From an uncultured Mollicutes bacterium (GTDB lineage Bacteria > Bacillota_I > Bacilli_A > RFN20 > CAG-826): 64,000 bases of DNA. The stretch lies in assembly GCA_900540395.1 (NCBI GenBank), contig UQFQ01000002.1, positions 1 to 64,000 of the forward strand, read 5' to 3'. Both the position numbers and the translations under genes were made by a program. Below, in pieces: positions 43,746 through 53,471 of the stretch. The notes under the pieces are model-generated. The model saw only the letters and a program-made list of their open reading frames with translations, did not search any database and was not told the DNA's origin. How positions within the stretch are numbered: the first letter of the stretch is position 1; every line of letters starts with the position of its first letter.

Positions 43746-43779
43746 TAAAAAACCCGGCCAGGAGGGGGTTCGTGGCCGG
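43746..43779 (-). terminator. terminator of rpsD
   Basis: On the minus strand cccggcca / tggccggg with a 12-base loop followed by a T run (complement of 43746-43751). Confidence 0.9.
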
Positions 43780-43804
43780 GAATTTTGCTACATTTGTTTT
43801 ATAA

Positions 43805-44431
43805 CTAGATAATTCTGTTATAGTATTCAACAATTAATGCTTCGTTGATTTCTTTTGATAATTCGCTTCTTTCTGGAAGTCTTAAGAATTTACCAGATTT
43901 CTTCTCTTTATCAACTTCAACGTAAGGAACTGTAACAGCGGTGTTATCTAATGAAGTTTTAATGACTGCTAAATCTTTGCTATTTTCTTTAACGGCGATA
44001 ACGTCATTAACGTGGCAAAGATAAGATGGGATATCGATTGTTTTACCATTAACAACGATATGTTTATGATTAACGAGTTGTCTAGCAGCTCTTCTTGTTG
44101 GAGCAAAACCTAATCTATAAACTAAGTTATCAAGTCTTGACTCTAAGATTATCATAAAAGCAGTACCAGTGACTTCCTTTGATTTACGAGCCATTAAGAA
44201 TAATCTTCTAAATTGTCTTTCATTGACTCCGTATAAATCTCTTAATTTTTGTTTTTCATTTAATTGCTTTCCATATTCAGAAAGCTTTTTCTTTTCTGCA
44301 CCATGTTGTCCTGGAGCATAATCTCTTTTGTCACCTTTTTTAAGTGTGTGACCGTTGAATTCTTCACCTGTTCCGAGTAATGAGAAGCCAAGTCTTCTTG
44401 CTCTTCTCCATTTTGGTCCTGTGTATCTCAT
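43805..44431 (-). CDS. rpsD: 30S ribosomal protein S4
   Basis: 208 residues, full length. MRYTGPKWRRARRLGFSLLG, YAPGQHG, RQFRRLF and the S4 domain SRLDNLVYRLGFAPTRRAAR, then QLVNHKHIVVNGK, are diagnostic. It lacks the N-terminal four-cysteine zinc site, so it is the C-minus form. S4 starts assembly of the 30S body and in Firmicutes represses its own mRNA through a structured leader, a candidate for which lies directly upstream. A strong terminator follows. Confidence 0.97.
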   Translation of the reverse strand: MRYTGPKWRRARRLGFSLLGTGEEFNGHTLKKGDKRDYAPGQHGAEKKKLSEYGKQLNEKQKLRDLYGVNERQFRRLFLMARKSKEVTGTAFMIILESRLDNLVYRLGFAPTRRAARQLVNHKHIVVNGKTIDIPSYLCHVNDVIAVKENSKDLAVIKTSLDNTAVTVPYVEVDKEKKSGKFLRLPERSELSKEINEALIVEYYNRII

Positions 44432-44449
44432 AATTTTTCTCCTCTCTTT

Positions 44450-44600
44450 AACAATGTAAAGCTAAGGTCATTAACTCCCAACTCCTACGGTGAACAAATA
44501 GGGATTTCAGATATGTAGCGAATCTTACTTTCGTAATCTACTTGATCTTTGTTCAACTAGACGAGTGATGCTAATGATGCTCACAATTGCTTTAAAAGCA
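44450..44600 (-). promoter_or_regulatory. probable structured S4 autoregulatory leader
   Basis: On the minus strand the 150 bases before rpsD are G+C richer than ordinary gaps and can form several short stems, for example around gattacgaaagtaagattcg. Firmicutes rpsD genes have a leader bound by S4; position and composition fit, but I cannot verify the fold. Confidence 0.45.
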
Positions 44601-44631
44601 TATAACAAATTAGTCTGGCTTGCAAGCATAA

Positions 44632-44675
44632 ATTGTTGATATAGATGTGTTAGATTGTTGATATAGATGTTAGAT
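44632..44675. repeat. 22-bp tandem duplication with ttgatata motifs
   Basis: attgttgatatagatgtgtt at 44632 is repeated at 44654 with a 2-base deletion. A related inverse, cctgtatatcaaca, follows at about 44700-44714. These may be operator half-sites for the gene at 44818. Confidence 0.5.
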
Positions 44676-44817
44676 AGACATGCTTTTACCTGTATTTTAA
44701 CCTGTATATCAACATAAAATCTGGACTTCTAGAAAGTGGCGAATCGTTTATGTTAGTGAAAACCAAATTGTAAATTTCGGCGAAAACTATTAATATAAAA
44801 AAGAAAAGAGGAATATT

Positions 44818-47556
44818 ATGCAAAGAAAAATTACTTTAGTTATGAGTTGGGTGATTAGCTTAATTTTAGTTTTGCTTTTAACGCAAAATAATGAAAAAGC
44901 GAGCGACCCAAGTATTTTAAGCACAAAATCTAATTTAGTCTGTCAAAGACACGATGATTTAGAACTAGATAGCAAGAATGCAAGCAAGAATGACATAATA
45001 CTTACAAGTCAAAGTCCTTTAGATAAAAAGTTGTTGTCATTTTCTTATTACAAAATTTCTTTCAACGGCAATAATTTTTATGTTGCAGATTTAACTGAAA
45101 TTAATCAAAATGAGTCGATTAATCCTGTTGCCGAAATTAAGCTTATCGAAAATTGCCAGTATTATAATAATTTTGGTGAGTATCAAAGTTTAAGACAAGA
45201 AAAATTTGTTTTAGAAGTGATTAATGTTTTAAAAGAATCTTTGCACGTCCAAAAAAATTTTTCAATTGTTAGTAATAGTGATGCAGAAATGATTATAAGC
45301 AAATCTATACCTATTGATGTGAGTGATGAGAAATATTATAAAATTTTAAGTTCTATTAATTTTGAATATAATTATAGGCAAACTGTAGCAAGGGATGAAA
45401 ATGAAATTGAACCCATGAGTACGAGTGATTCTGATGAAAACACAAATGAACAAGGCCCATTGGATTATTATTTAGCAAATACTTCTAATGGCTCAAATAC
45501 AGATACTATTACAGTCGGAACGGAATCGCAAGATGGTATAGCCTATGCTTCCGATGATTCAATAGTTAAGTTAATTCCTAAGTCTTATTTTAAAATTAAC
45601 GGGACGCATACTGGAGCCGGGTCTGAATGGGGCTATTTGATAAAAACTTATGATGATATTGGTAATAATAAAAATAGCAGTTTAATTATTTATGATATTG
45701 AACAAGAAAGATTTACTACAATAAGTAATGAACTGACTGAGATAACTGTGGTCGTCCATAAAAATTATAAATATTATTATGATGAAGATAGAGTTGTTGG
45801 CGATATTGATAATACTTATGCTTTGGCTAACCCTGTTTATAAAGAAAATATTAGGTATTTTCAGCCTAATAATGTCGAATCATCTAATAAATATTTAAAT
45901 CCTGGTGATTCTGGTTACGACCCAATAGATGATTATGGATATTCTTTTGGAACTACATCGGCTTATTATAAGGGTCGCGGAAAGAATTACAATAATTATA
46001 CCGTATTACCAACTATTCTCGGACTCGCTTCAACTGTATTACAGGCTGCTCTTATTCCTTCAGGGATACCGATAGGAATAAATATTGCTGTAAGCGTTTT
46101 AGGGAGTTTAATTACTGATTCCATTATTTCTGCAACAACGAATTTGATTAGAGAGCAAAATAATTCTAATTTATTAACAGATTCAAACGATTTTAATATT
46201 GCTTCTACAACTTTTTTTAATAATTATCTCAATTATGACTATATGCGAAGAGATAAAAAATTACTTAAAGAAGTAAATTTTTTGCTTTCTAATGGTGATG
46301 GGAATTTTTCTTACAATGAATTAGAAGAAGCGCTACTTTTTAAAGATAATTCATGCAAAATTTCATATAAAACAAGTCTTGTGGCTAGTGAAAAAAGCGA
46401 TGATTATAACGCGATTATTGCTCATAATTTGAAAGTTGACGTTATTAACGATAATACTTGGCGGCCTTTTCATTGGATGCCTGAATTTATTGGAACAATC
46501 AGCGGCTCATGGGCTTATTCTTTTGGACAAGAATTTACTCCTAAAACTTATAATCTGCTTGCGAATGGTAACTATTTTAATACTGCTTTCAGCAATTCAC
46601 AAAAGCAAAAATTTAAATTTAAACCTGAGAATAGCGGTGAATACTATCTTTATTTTAAAGAATTACCACCATTTATAAAGGTAGATGTAAAACAAAACAA
46701 TTTAGTTATTCAAAGTTTTGAGGTTGGTTATTCTTCAAAAAAAGACGCTTGGGGCAATAATGTTTTTTATAAAAAGAAGCACACTTATAAAGAGCTCATT
46801 AGGCTAAGTAAAGGGTCGGAATATATATTTGAGATTTATGCTAATAACGGCAATCTAAATGTATCTGGGTCTTGCGATATAGGTATTTCTTTTAATGGTG
46901 GTTTAATCAGCAATTCTTTTTTAAATTCTAATAACAAGAGTACGACAAAGAGCATTACTTATAATAAAGAAAATCAAATATTGCAATTTAATCCAAGTGT
47001 TGATGGCGGTTACTTATTTTCAACATCTTCAAATCAAACATCGTCTAATTTTGGAACATGTATTACACTATTTGACAAAAATTTTAATATAGTTTTTTCA
47101 AGTTATGATTTATCGGGTGAATCATGTGCATGTTTTTATGCCCATCTTAAATCTGGTCAAACATATTATGTTTCTACAAGGAATTATAATTATTACGATT
47201 CAAATAATTTTTCACTGGTAATAATGAATGGAACGCCTTTACCAGAAATAAGAGGGACAATGATCAATGCTGGCTTTAATATGGTTTTTAAAGGTGCTGT
47301 ACGAAATTCCTTCTTGCTGTATCAATCTGGTTCCTTAAATGGCAATATTCGCTTTGAATATTTAGGCGAAAATGTTGGCATCAAGCCATTTATTTACTTT
47401 AATATTGTTAACGTTAACGGCTCCATTGTTTATTCGAATAGTTTTAATTATACAAAAGATTTTAAATACAATTTTTCCTCAGGATTACCATATTTAATAA
47501 ATGTTTATTCAACTTCAAGTAATACCTACGATTATATTAATTTATTTTTGAATTAA
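44818..47556 (+). CDS. large secreted protein with C-terminal beta-sandwich repeats
   Basis: 912 residues. Signal peptide-like N-terminus (MQRKITLVMSWVISLILVLL). The first 380 residues are polar. A hydrophobic helix pair (about 395-445, LGLASTVLQAALIPSGIPIG) is followed by a region that ends in two or more beta-sandwich domains resembling bacterial pre-peptidase C-terminal (PPC) domains: SGEYYLYFKELPP, VDGGYLFSTSSNQTSSN, LKSGQTYYVSTRNYN. No protease motif is seen. The internal membrane-active helix pair would suit a pore-forming or cell-contact protein, which is speculation. agaggaat sets the start. The next gene encodes a membrane protein. Confidence 0.6.
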   Translation: MQRKITLVMSWVISLILVLLLTQNNEKASDPSILSTKSNLVCQRHDDLELDSKNASKNDIILTSQSPLDKKLLSFSYYKISFNGNNFYVADLTEINQNESINPVAEIKLIENCQYYNNFGEYQSLRQEKFVLEVINVLKESLHVQKNFSIVSNSDAEMIISKSIPIDVSDEKYYKILSSINFEYNYRQTVARDENEIEPMSTSDSDENTNEQGPLDYYLANTSNGSNTDTITVGTESQDGIAYASDDSIVKLIPKSYFKINGTHTGAGSEWGYLIKTYDDIGNNKNSSLIIYDIEQERFTTISNELTEITVVVHKNYKYYYDEDRVVGDIDNTYALANPVYKENIRYFQPNNVESSNKYLNPGDSGYDPIDDYGYSFGTTSAYYKGRGKNYNNYTVLPTILGLASTVLQAALIPSGIPIGINIAVSVLGSLITDSIISATTNLIREQNNSNLLTDSNDFNIASTTFFNNYLNYDYMRRDKKLLKEVNFLLSNGDGNFSYNELEEALLFKDNSCKISYKTSLVASEKSDDYNAIIAHNLKVDVINDNTWRPFHWMPEFIGTISGSWAYSFGQEFTPKTYNLLANGNYFNTAFSNSQKQKFKFKPENSGEYYLYFKELPPFIKVDVKQNNLVIQSFEVGYSSKKDAWGNNVFYKKKHTYKELIRLSKGSEYIFEIYANNGNLNVSGSCDIGISFNGGLISNSFLNSNNKSTTKSITYNKENQILQFNPSVDGGYLFSTSSNQTSSNFGTCITLFDKNFNIVFSSYDLSGESCACFYAHLKSGQTYYVSTRNYNYYDSNNFSLVIMNGTPLPEIRGTMINAGFNMVFKGAVRNSFLLYQSGSLNGNIRFEYLGENVGIKPFIYFNIVNVNGSIVYSNSFNYTKDFKYNFSSGLPYLINVYSTSSNTYDYINLFLN

Positions 47557-47570
47557 CTCTGCGGTTTGAT

Positions 47571-48209
47571 ATGAAGAAATTAAATCCAATTTATAATTCC
47601 ATATTTTATATTCTTAGTTCATTATCTTTATTGACGAACTCATTCCTTAATTTTGGAGCTTATATTTTTGATAAATCCTTTAATGATGTAGGAATTGAAA
47701 ATAAAACAATTATTGTCTTTTTGATAATTTCTAGTTTGTTTATTGCTTTTTCATTAGGCCTTAGTGTCTATGAAATATATAAATTTATAAAAAAAGAAAG
47801 AATAGTTGATACATTTAACTATTTTACTATCGGATATTTTATTACTATCTTGTCATACACGATTACTTCCTATTATTTTACAAGTAGTGTTTATTATGGA
47901 ATAGTGTTATTTATTATTTTATCTTTATTAATTGCGTTACCTTTTTTAATAAAACTATTTGATAAAAAAGACTTTATAGATATTCCTTTTTGGATTTATA
48001 CAATCAGTTATCTAGCAATGTTAATTTTTATTGTTTGTTTTGGAATTGCCATAGCAATAAAAGGATTCTCTTTAGATTTAGAAAAATCTTTAAGCGGAGC
48101 AGAAATATCCTATCTTGTTGGAGGAATTATTGGTTTAATTGCTTCCATATATACTTTATTCTATCTGCCATATAAGTGGTTTAGCGATTATAGTAATAAA
48201 CGGAACTAA
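47571..48209 (+). CDS. polytopic membrane protein, unknown
   Basis: 212 residues with five or six hydrophobic segments and no recognised motif. It begins 14 bases after the stop of the large secreted protein and has no clear ribosome binding site, so it may be translated by coupling. The pairing suggests a shared role (for example immunity or export), which the sequence alone does not show. Confidence 0.55.
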   Translation: MKKLNPIYNSIFYILSSLSLLTNSFLNFGAYIFDKSFNDVGIENKTIIVFLIISSLFIAFSLGLSVYEIYKFIKKERIVDTFNYFTIGYFITILSYTITSYYFTSSVYYGIVLFIILSLLIALPFLIKLFDKKDFIDIPFWIYTISYLAMLIFIVCFGIAIAIKGFSLDLEKSLSGAEISYLVGGIIGLIASIYTLFYLPYKWFSDYSNKRN

Positions 48210-48354
48210 TTTTAAAAGTTTGTTATTATTTGAAGTTGACCTTAGTTATAGCAGTAATTTATGTACTGATTTAACTTTTAATTGTACCAACTATATCATT
48301 TCTAATAATCGATTATGTTAGATTTAAAAGTTTCTCAATATAGAAAAAATGGCT

Positions 48355-48382
48355 TCTCTAGTATAAAATACTAGAGAGGAAG
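48355..48382 (+). promoter_or_regulatory. hairpin overlapping the ribosome binding site of ezrA
   Basis: tctctagtat (48355-48364) and atactagaga (48368-48377), perfect 10-bp stem with a 3-base loop. The ribosome binding site gaggaag begins inside the second arm. It could be a terminator from upstream or a translational control of the ezrA-iscS-thiI operon. Confidence 0.5.
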
Positions 48383-48388
48383 AAAGTC

Positions 48389-50128
48389 ATGTATATAAAT
48401 ATTTTAGATGGTTTAAGCACAGAACTTATTATTGGAGTAGTTGTTTCTTGTGTTTTTGCTTTATTTTTATTAATTCTTGTTGGTTATCTAGCTTTAAGTA
48501 AGTTTTATTTAAATAAAAAGAAATGTCGAAAGCAACTTGATATCTATCAATCTAAGTATGAATATCTTCATGCTTTACTTACTGGGCAAGATAATTCTTA
48601 TATTCAAAGACTTGAAATTATTAGTCGTACTAATCTTTTATATAGTGATATACATGCAAGTTATTTTAAAAGAAGTAAAGAAATTAGAGATACTACTGAT
48701 CAAAAGTATCAAGATATTCTTTTTCAACTTCAAAACTACCTTGAAGAAAATAAGACTCGTGAGTTTAAGTACTATTTAAAAGAAAATTTACCAATTTTAA
48801 AACAATATGAAGATGCAGTTAACTCTTTAAATAATGATTTAGTTAATGTTATTCGACCTGAAGAAGAAGCTCGTCAAATGAGCTTAAATGAAAAAGAGAA
48901 ATTAAGAGATGTTAAATCTAAATTTAATTTTAATGAAAACGATTTAACCTTTGTAGCTTCATCCTTCCAACAAGTATTTGCTAAAATCGACCGTAAGTTT
49001 AATGATTTTGATGATTTAGTAGAAAATGCAAACTATGATGATGCTAAAAACATTATTCCTGAAGTTGATAAAGTTTTAAATTTACTTGATAAATTAATTG
49101 ATGAAATTCCACCTTTAGTTAAAGAAGTAAATGAGAATATTCCTTCTAAAGTTAAAAAACTAAGCGAAGAATATGAACGCATTATGAAAGAAGGTAAACC
49201 TTTAACTCATTTACAAGTTGAAGTGCTTGTAAGTCAAATTGATGAAGCGCTTGATACTGAAAGAAGCAATATTAAAAATCTAGCGGTTTCGCACATTAAA
49301 GAAGAAACCGAAGAGATTAATCGAGTAATTGATGAACTATTTGAAAAATTTAAAAAAGAAGAAGATGCTTTTATTGAATTTAACGAAAAGAAAGACCCTG
49401 TCATTAATGAGTTCTTAAATTACGATAAAGAACTTGTAAAGATTAATAACAATATAACTAGATTTAAAAAGATTTATATAATTGATGAAGAACACACCAA
49501 TGAATTAACTAATATTCGTAATAAAGTTGAAGAAGTTAGTAAGGATAAACGTCGTTTAGATCAATATATGCGAAATATTGAGCCATATCCTTATAGTGAA
49601 CTTTTAGATAAATTAAGATTATTAGAAAATGGAACAAGAGAAATTAGCGGAAGAATTAATTCTTATAATGAATATTTAATTTCACTAAAAACTGATAGTG
49701 AAACTGCCTTTAAAAACATTCGTACAAAATACGATTTATTAAAAGAACACGAAAAGATTATTCGTGATTTTAAAGTTGATAAATATGTTGATTACTTTAA
49801 AGATCGTTTTGATGATTGCTATGCTTTAATTGATGATATTTCTAAGATTTTAGCAAAAGTTCCAATTGACGTTAATCAAGTTAACCAATATCAAAGAGAA
49901 TTAAATGATAAAACAAATAATCTTGTAAAAGAGATTCAAGATTTAGATAATTATAAACGTTTAGCAAGTGAAGATATTCTTCTTGTTAATCGTGATCGTA
50001 TGAAGTTTGCAGAAATTAATAACTTAATCTCACAAGCAGAAACATTATATTTAAGTGGAGACTTTAAGAGTGCTTATGATATTAGTGAACAAGCACTCGA
50101 AAAATTAAATTTTAGGGACAAACAATGA
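48389..50128 (+). CDS. ezrA: septation ring formation regulator EzrA
   Basis: 579 residues. One N-terminal membrane helix (LIIGVVVSCVFALFLLILVG, about 14-34) is followed by nearly continuous coiled coil. Length, topology and position before iscS and thiI match EzrA, which binds FtsZ and controls Z-ring placement and wall synthesis in Firmicutes. There is an ATGA overlap with iscS, as in relatives. The assignment rests on architecture and synteny, since coiled coils diverge. Confidence 0.85.
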   Translation: MYINILDGLSTELIIGVVVSCVFALFLLILVGYLALSKFYLNKKKCRKQLDIYQSKYEYLHALLTGQDNSYIQRLEIISRTNLLYSDIHASYFKRSKEIRDTTDQKYQDILFQLQNYLEENKTREFKYYLKENLPILKQYEDAVNSLNNDLVNVIRPEEEARQMSLNEKEKLRDVKSKFNFNENDLTFVASSFQQVFAKIDRKFNDFDDLVENANYDDAKNIIPEVDKVLNLLDKLIDEIPPLVKEVNENIPSKVKKLSEEYERIMKEGKPLTHLQVEVLVSQIDEALDTERSNIKNLAVSHIKEETEEINRVIDELFEKFKKEEDAFIEFNEKKDPVINEFLNYDKELVKINNNITRFKKIYIIDEEHTNELTNIRNKVEEVSKDKRRLDQYMRNIEPYPYSELLDKLRLLENGTREISGRINSYNEYLISLKTDSETAFKNIRTKYDLLKEHEKIIRDFKVDKYVDYFKDRFDDCYALIDDISKILAKVPIDVNQVNQYQRELNDKTNNLVKEIQDLDNYKRLASEDILLVNRDRMKFAEINNLISQAETLYLSGDFKSAYDISEQALEKLNFRDKQ

Positions 50129-51255
50129 TCTATTTTGATAACGCTAGTTCAACAAGACCAATTGATAAATGTCTTGATGCTTTTTTAATAGCCGCAAAAG
50201 AAAGCTATTATAATCCAAGTTCAATTCATGCTCCAGGCATGAAACTTTTTAACGATATTAATCGAATTAAAGAGAACTTTCTTAAAAAGCTTAAACTTGA
50301 TAATAATTATGAAGTAATTTTTACAAGTGGTGCTAGTGAATCAAACAATTTAGCGCTTGTTGGTTATGCCTTGAAAAATAAGGGTCGTGGTCGAAAATTA
50401 ATTACTACTAAAATTGAACATGAGTCAGTTTTAGAAGTTTTTAAATATTTAGAAACTCAAGGCTTTCAAGTTACCTATTTAAATATTAATAGCGAAGGAA
50501 AAATTGATATTGATGAATTTAAAAAAGCCATTGATAATCAAACTATATTAGTTTCAATAATGGGTGTTAATAATGAGCTTGGTAATGTTTTAAATATTAA
50601 AGAGATTAAAGAAGTTATTAAAGACTACCCAAAATGTGTTTTACATTCTGATCTTGCTCAAACTCTTGGAAAAGAAAAATTTGATTATACACTTCCTGAT
50701 ATGTTTACAATTAGTGCTCATAAAATTTATGGACTTAAAGGAATTGGAGCATTGGTTAAAAAGAAAAAGATTATGCTTACTCCTTTAATTCATGGAGGCG
50801 GTCAAGAGAATGGATTAAGAAGTGGAACTTATGATTATCCTTCAATTGTTTCTTTTAACGCTTCTTTAAATTTTATTATTGAACACTTTGATGAATTTTA
50901 TAAAAAGAGTAAAGAAATGCAGGCTTTTTTAATTGAAAACCTACAAAAAATCGATGAAGTAGTGATTAATAACTACCCTAATAATTCTTCGCCCTTTATT
51001 GTTAATTTTTCTTTAAAAACAAAAAAAGCTAGTGTGGTAGTTGAAGCATTATCTAATAAAGAAATTTATGTTTCTAGTGTTTCGGCTTGTAACTCTAAAA
51101 AAGAAGGAGCTTCATATGTTTTACTAGCCGCCAATAAATCAATGCATGAAGCTAGTAATTCAATTCGTCTTTCTTTAGGAAAAGATAATACAATTGAAGA
51201 ATGTAGAACTTTTATCGAAGTATTAAAAAACATTTTAAGAACAGTTAGGGGATAA
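50125..51255 (+). CDS. iscS: cysteine desulfurase
   Basis: 376 residues. MIYFDNASSTRP, ESNNLALVG and IEHESVLE are typical of NifS/IscS. The PLP lysine lies in SAHKIYGLKGIGALV (near residue 199) and the active cysteine in SSVSACNSKKEG (near 321) on the flexible loop. It mobilises sulfur for iron-sulfur clusters and, with thiI, for 4-thiouridine in tRNA. Coupled to ezrA (ATGA) and followed 3 bases later by thiI. Confidence 0.93.
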   Translation: MIYFDNASSTRPIDKCLDAFLIAAKESYYNPSSIHAPGMKLFNDINRIKENFLKKLKLDNNYEVIFTSGASESNNLALVGYALKNKGRGRKLITTKIEHESVLEVFKYLETQGFQVTYLNINSEGKIDIDEFKKAIDNQTILVSIMGVNNELGNVLNIKEIKEVIKDYPKCVLHSDLAQTLGKEKFDYTLPDMFTISAHKIYGLKGIGALVKKKKIMLTPLIHGGGQENGLRSGTYDYPSIVSFNASLNFIIEHFDEFYKKSKEMQAFLIENLQKIDEVVINNYPNNSSPFIVNFSLKTKKASVVVEALSNKEIYVSSVSACNSKKEGASYVLLAANKSMHEASNSIRLSLGKDNTIEECRTFIEVLKNILRTVRG

Positions 51256-51257
51256 AT

Positions 51258-52418
51258 ATGAAATATAACACAATTATTGTTCGCTTTGGCGAGATGTCAA
51301 CCAAAGGCAAAAATAAAAGAGACTTTATTAATTCATTAGCTAGATCAATTAGACATAGTTTAAAAGATAATGAAAACGATTATGAAATGATTATTCGTCA
51401 TGATCATATCTATTTAAATTTAAAAAATGAAATTGATGATCTTGTAAATAAACTTAAAGATATATCTGGAATGTATTCATTTTCTTTAGCCTTAAAAATT
51501 GATCAAGATTTAGATAATATTTTAAATGTTTCTTTAGATATTCTTAAAAAAGAAAATGGAAAAACTTTTAAAATAAGGACTAAGCGAATTGATAAATCTT
51601 ATCCTTATATAAGTGATGAAATCAATCGAAAAGTCGCTACAGTAATCTTAAAAAATACTGATAAAAAAGTTGATGTCCATCATCCAGATACTTTACTTGA
51701 TATTGAGATTAGAGAAGATGGTGCTTATTTATTTACTGAAACGATTAAAGGAATGGGTGGTTATCCAAGTGGAACTATTGGTAAATCTTTAGTGATGTTA
51801 AGCGGAGGAATTGATTCTCCAGTTGCAGCTTATCTTCTTTTAAAAAGAGGAGTTGATATAACTTGTATTCACTATGCTTCTCCTCCATATACTAATAGTG
51901 GTGTTATCGATAAACTTGAAGATATTTTACATAAACTTACTAAATATCAAACTCGAATCAGATTATATGTAATTCCTTTTACCAAGATTCAAGAAAAGAT
52001 TTATGAAATTTCTCCAGAAGGATATCCAATTACCATCATGAGAAGAATGATGTATCGTTTAGCAAGTCGTCTTGCTAAACGATTAAAAATAAATTGCTTA
52101 GCAAATGGAGAAAGTATAGGGCAAGTCGCTTCTCAGACCATTGACTCTTTAAATGTCATTAATGAAGTCACTAACATGCCAGTTTTAAGACCACTTTGTA
52201 CTTATGATAAAGTTGATATTATTAAAATAAGTGAAGAGATTGGAACTTATGATATTTCAATTCGACCTTATGAAGATTGTTGTACAATCTTTGCTCCGGT
52301 AAGACCTAAAACTTCTCCAAAACTAGAAGAGTGTTATGAAATTGAAAAGAAGTTTGACTTTGAACCTCTTTTAGAAGAAGCATTAAATAATGCTGAGTTA
52401 AAAATTATCAAAGATTAA
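51258..52418 (+). CDS. thiI: tRNA 4-thiouridine synthase ThiI
   Basis: 386 residues. The N-terminal ferredoxin-like and THUMP parts (IIVRFGEMSTKGKNKRDF at the start, YIYLNLKNE) are followed by the PP-loop LSGGIDSPVAAYLL near residue 178 and the C-terminal YEDCCTIFAPVRPKT. It lacks the rhodanese domain found in E. coli ThiI, as usual in Firmicutes, where the neighbouring desulfurase supplies sulfur directly. Confidence 0.94.
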   Translation: MKYNTIIVRFGEMSTKGKNKRDFINSLARSIRHSLKDNENDYEMIIRHDHIYLNLKNEIDDLVNKLKDISGMYSFSLALKIDQDLDNILNVSLDILKKENGKTFKIRTKRIDKSYPYISDEINRKVATVILKNTDKKVDVHHPDTLLDIEIREDGAYLFTETIKGMGGYPSGTIGKSLVMLSGGIDSPVAAYLLLKRGVDITCIHYASPPYTNSGVIDKLEDILHKLTKYQTRIRLYVIPFTKIQEKIYEISPEGYPITIMRRMMYRLASRLAKRLKINCLANGESIGQVASQTIDSLNVINEVTNMPVLRPLCTYDKVDIIKISEEIGTYDISIRPYEDCCTIFAPVRPKTSPKLEECYEIEKKFDFEPLLEEALNNAELKIIKD

Positions 52419-52433
52419 TATATCAAATTAAAT

Positions 52434-52478
52434 AAAAATAGGAGTTTTGCAGAGTTTTTCTTGTAAACTCCTATTTTT
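52434..52478. terminator. bidirectional terminator after thiI
   Basis: aaaaataggagttt (52434-52447) and aaactcctattttt (52465-52478), perfect 14-bp arms, serving thiI and the convergent XRE gene whose stop lies inside the second arm. Confidence 0.9.
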
Positions 52479-53268
52479 TAAATACGTGAAGCACTTTATT
52501 TTTGTTGTGTGATTCTAGATAAATAGCAGCAATTGATAATCCAATTATTACCAAGACGAATAAATCAAAGAAGAAAGTCCCACCTTGAAATGTGTTAACT
52601 GAGCTATTAGAGCCGCTTAGTCTAGTCATAGCTTCAATATAAAGGAAGAAGGTAAAAATAAATGTAGCGGAAGATGTTACTAGTAAAGCTATATTTATTT
52701 TTTTACTAGCTTTAGTTACAAATAATGAAACTATAGGTAAAATGAAGTTTGCTAAAGAAGTGATGATTATAAAAAATGGACAAACCATTGTTTGATCTGC
52801 AATCATTGAGATAGATTCAAAGCAATTATACTGAATATTAATTGTCCATATGCCATCTTGATGTATACTTCCTTGAACAAATGGAGCAAACTGTAAAAAG
52901 AAAGCTATGAAAGAAAGTAAAACAATAATCATTAATAGAAGTCTATTTATAGTTAAGACAAAACATCTTTCCTTTTTAACTTCACTTTCTTGACTTGTCA
53001 CATTTTGACTAATTACTTGCTCTTGAACTGAGTTAACATCTGGTTTAATTTGTTTAGCTTGAGGATCTTCAATCTTATCGTTTAATAAATAATCAATTGA
53101 GCAATCAAAGATTTGACTAATTCGAATAATTTTATCAGTTTCAGGATATGTAATATTGCTCTCCCATTTTGAAACAGATTGACGAGATACTTTAAGTAAA
53201 CTAGCTAATTGATCTTGAGTTAAATTATTTTGTTTTCTTAATTTTGCTATTTTATCTCCAGTTTTCAT
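52471..53268 (-). CDS. XRE-family regulator with four membrane helices
   Basis: 265 residues from ATG 53268, set by an AAGGAG site on the minus strand. The helix-turn-helix (AKLRKQNNLTQDQLASLLKV, then SRQSVSKWES) is followed by a polar linker and four membrane helices between about 115 and 255. This layout suggests a membrane-bound regulator responding to envelope state or a small-molecule signal. It is monocistronic, opposite to thiI. Confidence 0.75.
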   Translation of the reverse strand: MKTGDKIAKLRKQNNLTQDQLASLLKVSRQSVSKWESNITYPETDKIIRISQIFDCSIDYLLNDKIEDPQAKQIKPDVNSVQEQVISQNVTSQESEVKKERCFVLTINRLLLMIIVLLSFIAFFLQFAPFVQGSIHQDGIWTINIQYNCFESISMIADQTMVCPFFIIITSLANFILPIVSLFVTKASKKINIALLVTSSATFIFTFFLYIEAMTRLSGSNSSVNTFQGGTFFFDLFVLVIIGLSIAAIYLESHNKNKVLHVFKK

Positions 53269-53426
53269 ATTAAGCTCCTTCAGATAACAACTTAATTTTA
53301 GTTTGAAAGAGGACGATAAACAATGTAGTTTGACGTTATAAATGTAAATTTTAGGTTGCAATAGTTATATTTTAAGTTGAGTTTGCTGATTTTATTAGTT
53401 TTTTTCTTCTTTTATCGCAAAATAAA

Positions 53427-53447
53427 ATCACCACAAGTAGTGGTGAT
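53427..53447 (-). terminator. terminator of ferritin gene
   Basis: On the minus strand atcaccac / gtggtgat with a 5-base loop, followed by a T-rich stretch (complement of 53415-53426), 25 bases after the ferritin stop. Confidence 0.75.
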
Positions 53448-53471
53448 GATATTTAATGCTCTAGTTTAAAT

